Shown: in pieces, positions 4,015-5,669 of the stretch
Position numbering within the stretch: position 1 is the stretch's first letter
Layout of the letters: each line of letters begins with the position of its first letter
Assembly (NCBI GenBank): GCA_017420455.1
Contig: JAFOJB010000090.1
Span: 1-5,669, forward strand
Direction: 5' to 3'
DNA length: 5,669 nt
From: Blautia sp.
Lineage (GTDB): Bacteria > Bacillota > Clostridia > Lachnospirales > Lachnospiraceae
Program-made: the position numbers and the translations under genes
Notes under the pieces: model-generated
Seen by the model: only the letters and a program-made list of their open reading frames with translations
Databases searched by the model: none
Told to the model about the DNA's origin: nothing

Positions 4015-5394
4015 ATGGCCAGACAAGAAATATCCAGAACAGAAATATTTGAAAACATGCCCCCATACCGGGCGATCCTGACGCTGGCGATCCCCAATGT
4101 GGTAAACCAGCTTGCCAATGTAGTCTATAACCTGGCGGATACCTTTTATATCGGCCGGCTGAACAACAGCTCCATGGTGGCCGCTCTCACCATTACGGCC
4201 TTCCTGATGCTGATCCTCACAGCCCTTTCCAATCTTCTCTGTATCGGAAGCTGTGCCCTGATCGCGTCCGCCCTGGGAGCGAAAAACCGGAAAAAGGCGG
4301 AGGATATCGCGCTGCTGGCGCCTTTTCTCGCCCTGTTTACAGGCATTCTCATCACCATTTCCACCCTGATCTTCCGCAGGCAGATCGCCCTCTATTCCGG
4401 GGCTTCCGCCACCAGTCTGGGCTACACCATGGAATATCAGTTCTGGGTGATCTGCCTGAATTCTGTCCCGATGCTCTGTTCTACCACCATCGGGGCCGGT
4501 ATGAGGGGCTACGGTTATTCCAAATATGAGATGTACGGCATCACCCTGGGGAATCTCCTGAACATCGTGCTGGACCCGCTTTTCATCTTCGGATTTCATA
4601 TGAATGTGGCTGGGGCAGGTTCCGCCACCTTTGTGTCCACCTGTGTGTCCATGCTCTATTTCCTGATCATGGCTGGCAGGATGCAGAAGAAGCATCATTT
4701 TTACAGCGATCTGTCTTCCTTCTGTTTCCGGAAGGAATATGCCTTCGAGATCTTCACTACCGGGTTTCCAGCCTTCCTGCATTCGCTCCTTGCCAGTGTC
4801 ACCAACACCATCGCCATGAATATTTTCAAGAGCTACAGTGACGCGGCGGTGGCGGCCATCGGAATCGTGCGGAAGATCGAGCATACCTTCGGCCAGATGA
4901 TCATCGGCCTGAACCAGGGCGTCATCCCGCTGATCTCCTACAATTACGCCAACAGGAAATTCCGGCGTCTTAAGGATGTACAGAAGAAAACGCAGATTCT
5001 TGGCTGTGCCTGGGGCCTTGTGGCTCTGGTGACTCTCTTTGCCTTTGCCCGGCAGTTTGTGCTGTTCTTCATCAACGATCCTGAAACTGTGCGTTTCGGC
5101 ACGCCGCTGGTGCAGATGTACGCTTTCATTGTCCTTACCATGAGTTACAACAATAATGTCCGGACCGTGCTGCAGGCCCTGGGGAAGAAGAGGCAGTCTT
5201 CTCTTTTCTCCATTTTCCGCACGGTGGGGCTGTATCTGCCGTTTCTGTTTCTCCTGAACCGTTTCTTCGGTTTCTATGGGGCTGCTTTCGCCACTATTGC
5301 GGCGGATCTGGTGGGCAATGTGTTTGCGTGGTTTCTGCTGCGAAGCGTCTACCGCGGAATCGAGGCGGAATCCGGGGAGTCTTTCTCAGCATAA
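4015..5394 (+). CDS. MATE-family multidrug/cation antiporter (MepA-like)
   Basis: This 459-aa inner-membrane transporter belongs to the MATE (multidrug and toxic compound extrusion) family, which expels cationic drugs or metabolites in exchange for Na+ or H+. Its length fits the usual 12-helix fold. Family landmarks are PNVVNQLANVVYNLADTFYI (27-46) with D42; GNLLNIVLDPLFIFG (179-193) followed by NVAGAGSATFVS; and, in the second half, GLNQGVIPLISYNYANR (298-314) and VLQALGKKRQS (385-395). Hydrophobic helices alternate with basic loops (KNRKK, RKFRRLK). The cytoplasmic tail is short and ends TAA TGA. It has its own promoter, is separated from the sugar-acid regulator by the inverted-repeat element, and is probably functionally independent. 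Substrate cannot be predicted; export of a small metabolite rather than a drug is possible. Its last 46 bp overlap a convergent frame. Confidence 0.93.
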   Translation: MARQEISRTEIFENMPPYRAILTLAIPNVVNQLANVVYNLADTFYIGRLNNSSMVAALTITAFLMLILTALSNLLCIGSCALIASALGAKNRKKAEDIALLAPFLALFTGILITISTLIFRRQIALYSGASATSLGYTMEYQFWVICLNSVPMLCSTTIGAGMRGYGYSKYEMYGITLGNLLNIVLDPLFIFGFHMNVAGAGSATFVSTCVSMLYFLIMAGRMQKKHHFYSDLSSFCFRKEYAFEIFTTGFPAFLHSLLASVTNTIAMNIFKSYSDAAVAAIGIVRKIEHTFGQMIIGLNQGVIPLISYNYANRKFRRLKDVQKKTQILGCAWGLVALVTLFAFARQFVLFFINDPETVRFGTPLVQMYAFIVLTMSYNNNVRTVLQALGKKRQSSLFSIFRTVGLYLPFLFLLNRFFGFYGAAFATIAADLVGNVFAWFLLRSVYRGIEAESGESFSA

Positions 5395-5669
5395 TGAGGA
5401 CGGACTGGGAGGGAGATGTGTATCCTTCCCGTGCTTTCCCGGAGGTCGAAGGAAAGGAGCAGGCGGAAGCAGTCATGTTTCCATACTTTCGACAGCCGTG
5501 CATCCTGGATTGGAAGTGTCTCAACTGCTGCCCCGGCACAGCCTGTCACCTGGAATTCTCCGAGGTTTTCCAACAGGATCCTGAAGCTTTCTTTCCCTTC
5601 CAGTACTGTGGGTTTTTCATACAGGATCAGGGAAAGGGTGCAGGGGAGGTCTCCTTCGTAAGTATCGGT
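5349..5669 (-). CDS. Unrecognised protein, C-terminal 106 residues (partial)
   Basis: This frame is open from the window edge to a TAG at 5351-5349 and converges on the MATE gene. The translation begins TDTYEGDLPCTLSLILYEKP and contains alternating hydrophobic/polar stretches (RILLENLGEFQVTGCAG, FRLLLSFDL, GRIHISLPVRPHY) that suggest beta strands, then a polar tail KDSPDSASIPR. Codon choice (CTG, CTC, TTC, GAA) resembles the neighbouring real genes, and competing frames on the plus strand lack a ribosome binding site. No family is recognised and no function is proposed. It overlaps the end of the MATE gene by 46 bp with no terminator hairpin visible between them. The start codon is outside the window. 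A non-coding explanation remains possible but less likely. Confidence 0.6.
   Translation of the reverse strand, partial: TDTYEGDLPCTLSLILYEKPTVLEGKESFRILLENLGEFQVTGCAGAAVETLPIQDARLSKVWKHDCFRLLLSFDLRESTGRIHISLPVRPHYAEKDSPDSASIPR

Noticed and set aside
3973..4884. Long minus-strand open frame (303 codons) opposite the MATE gene
   Set aside because: The composition is rich in G, H, D and Q, typical of the complement of a membrane-protein gene, and no domain is recognised.
5416..5661. Plus-strand open frame of 81 codons after the MATE gene
   Set aside because: It has no ribosome binding site, a serine/arginine-rich composition without motif, and lies antisense to a more gene-like minus-strand frame.

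Overview
The window looks like chromosomal DNA from a Firmicute of the class Clostridia, probably Lachnospiraceae-like. This rests on strong AGGAG-type ribosome binding sites 7-8 nt before each start, moderate GC, extended -10 promoters and the families present. The taxonomic call is inference; no marker gene is present.

Minus strand, 2602 down to 1: a sugar-acid uptake and oxidation operon. It runs zinc-dependent medium-chain dehydrogenase (L-gulonate/L-galactonate 5-dehydrogenase-like), TRAP solute receptor DctP, then the start of TRAP small permease DctQ, which leaves the window at base 1. The large permease DctM would be expected next. The dctP-dctQ gap holds a 12-bp long-range stem, and the dehydrogenase-dctP gap holds a 15-bp tandem repeat and a 14-bp palindrome.

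Divergent control region, 2603-2879: it lies between the operon and a plus-strand GntR/FCD regulator (2880-3584). It contains a perfect 14-bp palindrome on the operon promoter and a 13/14 match just upstream of the regulator promoter, about 156 bp apart centre to centre. The simplest model is a GntR repressor, released by a sugar acid or catabolite, that controls both the operon and itself.

Intergenic region 3585-4014: a GC-rich, structure-forming stretch is followed by a 161-bp MITE-like element with perfect 29-bp terminal inverted repeats. A diverged third copy of the repeat end sits directly before it. After the element come an extended -10 promoter and a 12-bp tandem repeat in the leader of the next gene.

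Plus strand 4015-5394: a full-length MATE-family multidrug/cation antiporter, probably an independent unit. At the right edge a minus-strand reading frame (5669-5349, C-terminus only, unrecognised) converges on the MATE gene and overlaps its 3' end by 46 bp.

No tRNA, rRNA, CRISPR array, transposase gene or convincing U-tract terminator was seen. The most unusual non-coding item is the inverted-repeat cluster at 3681-3860; the clearest regulatory item is the operator pair.
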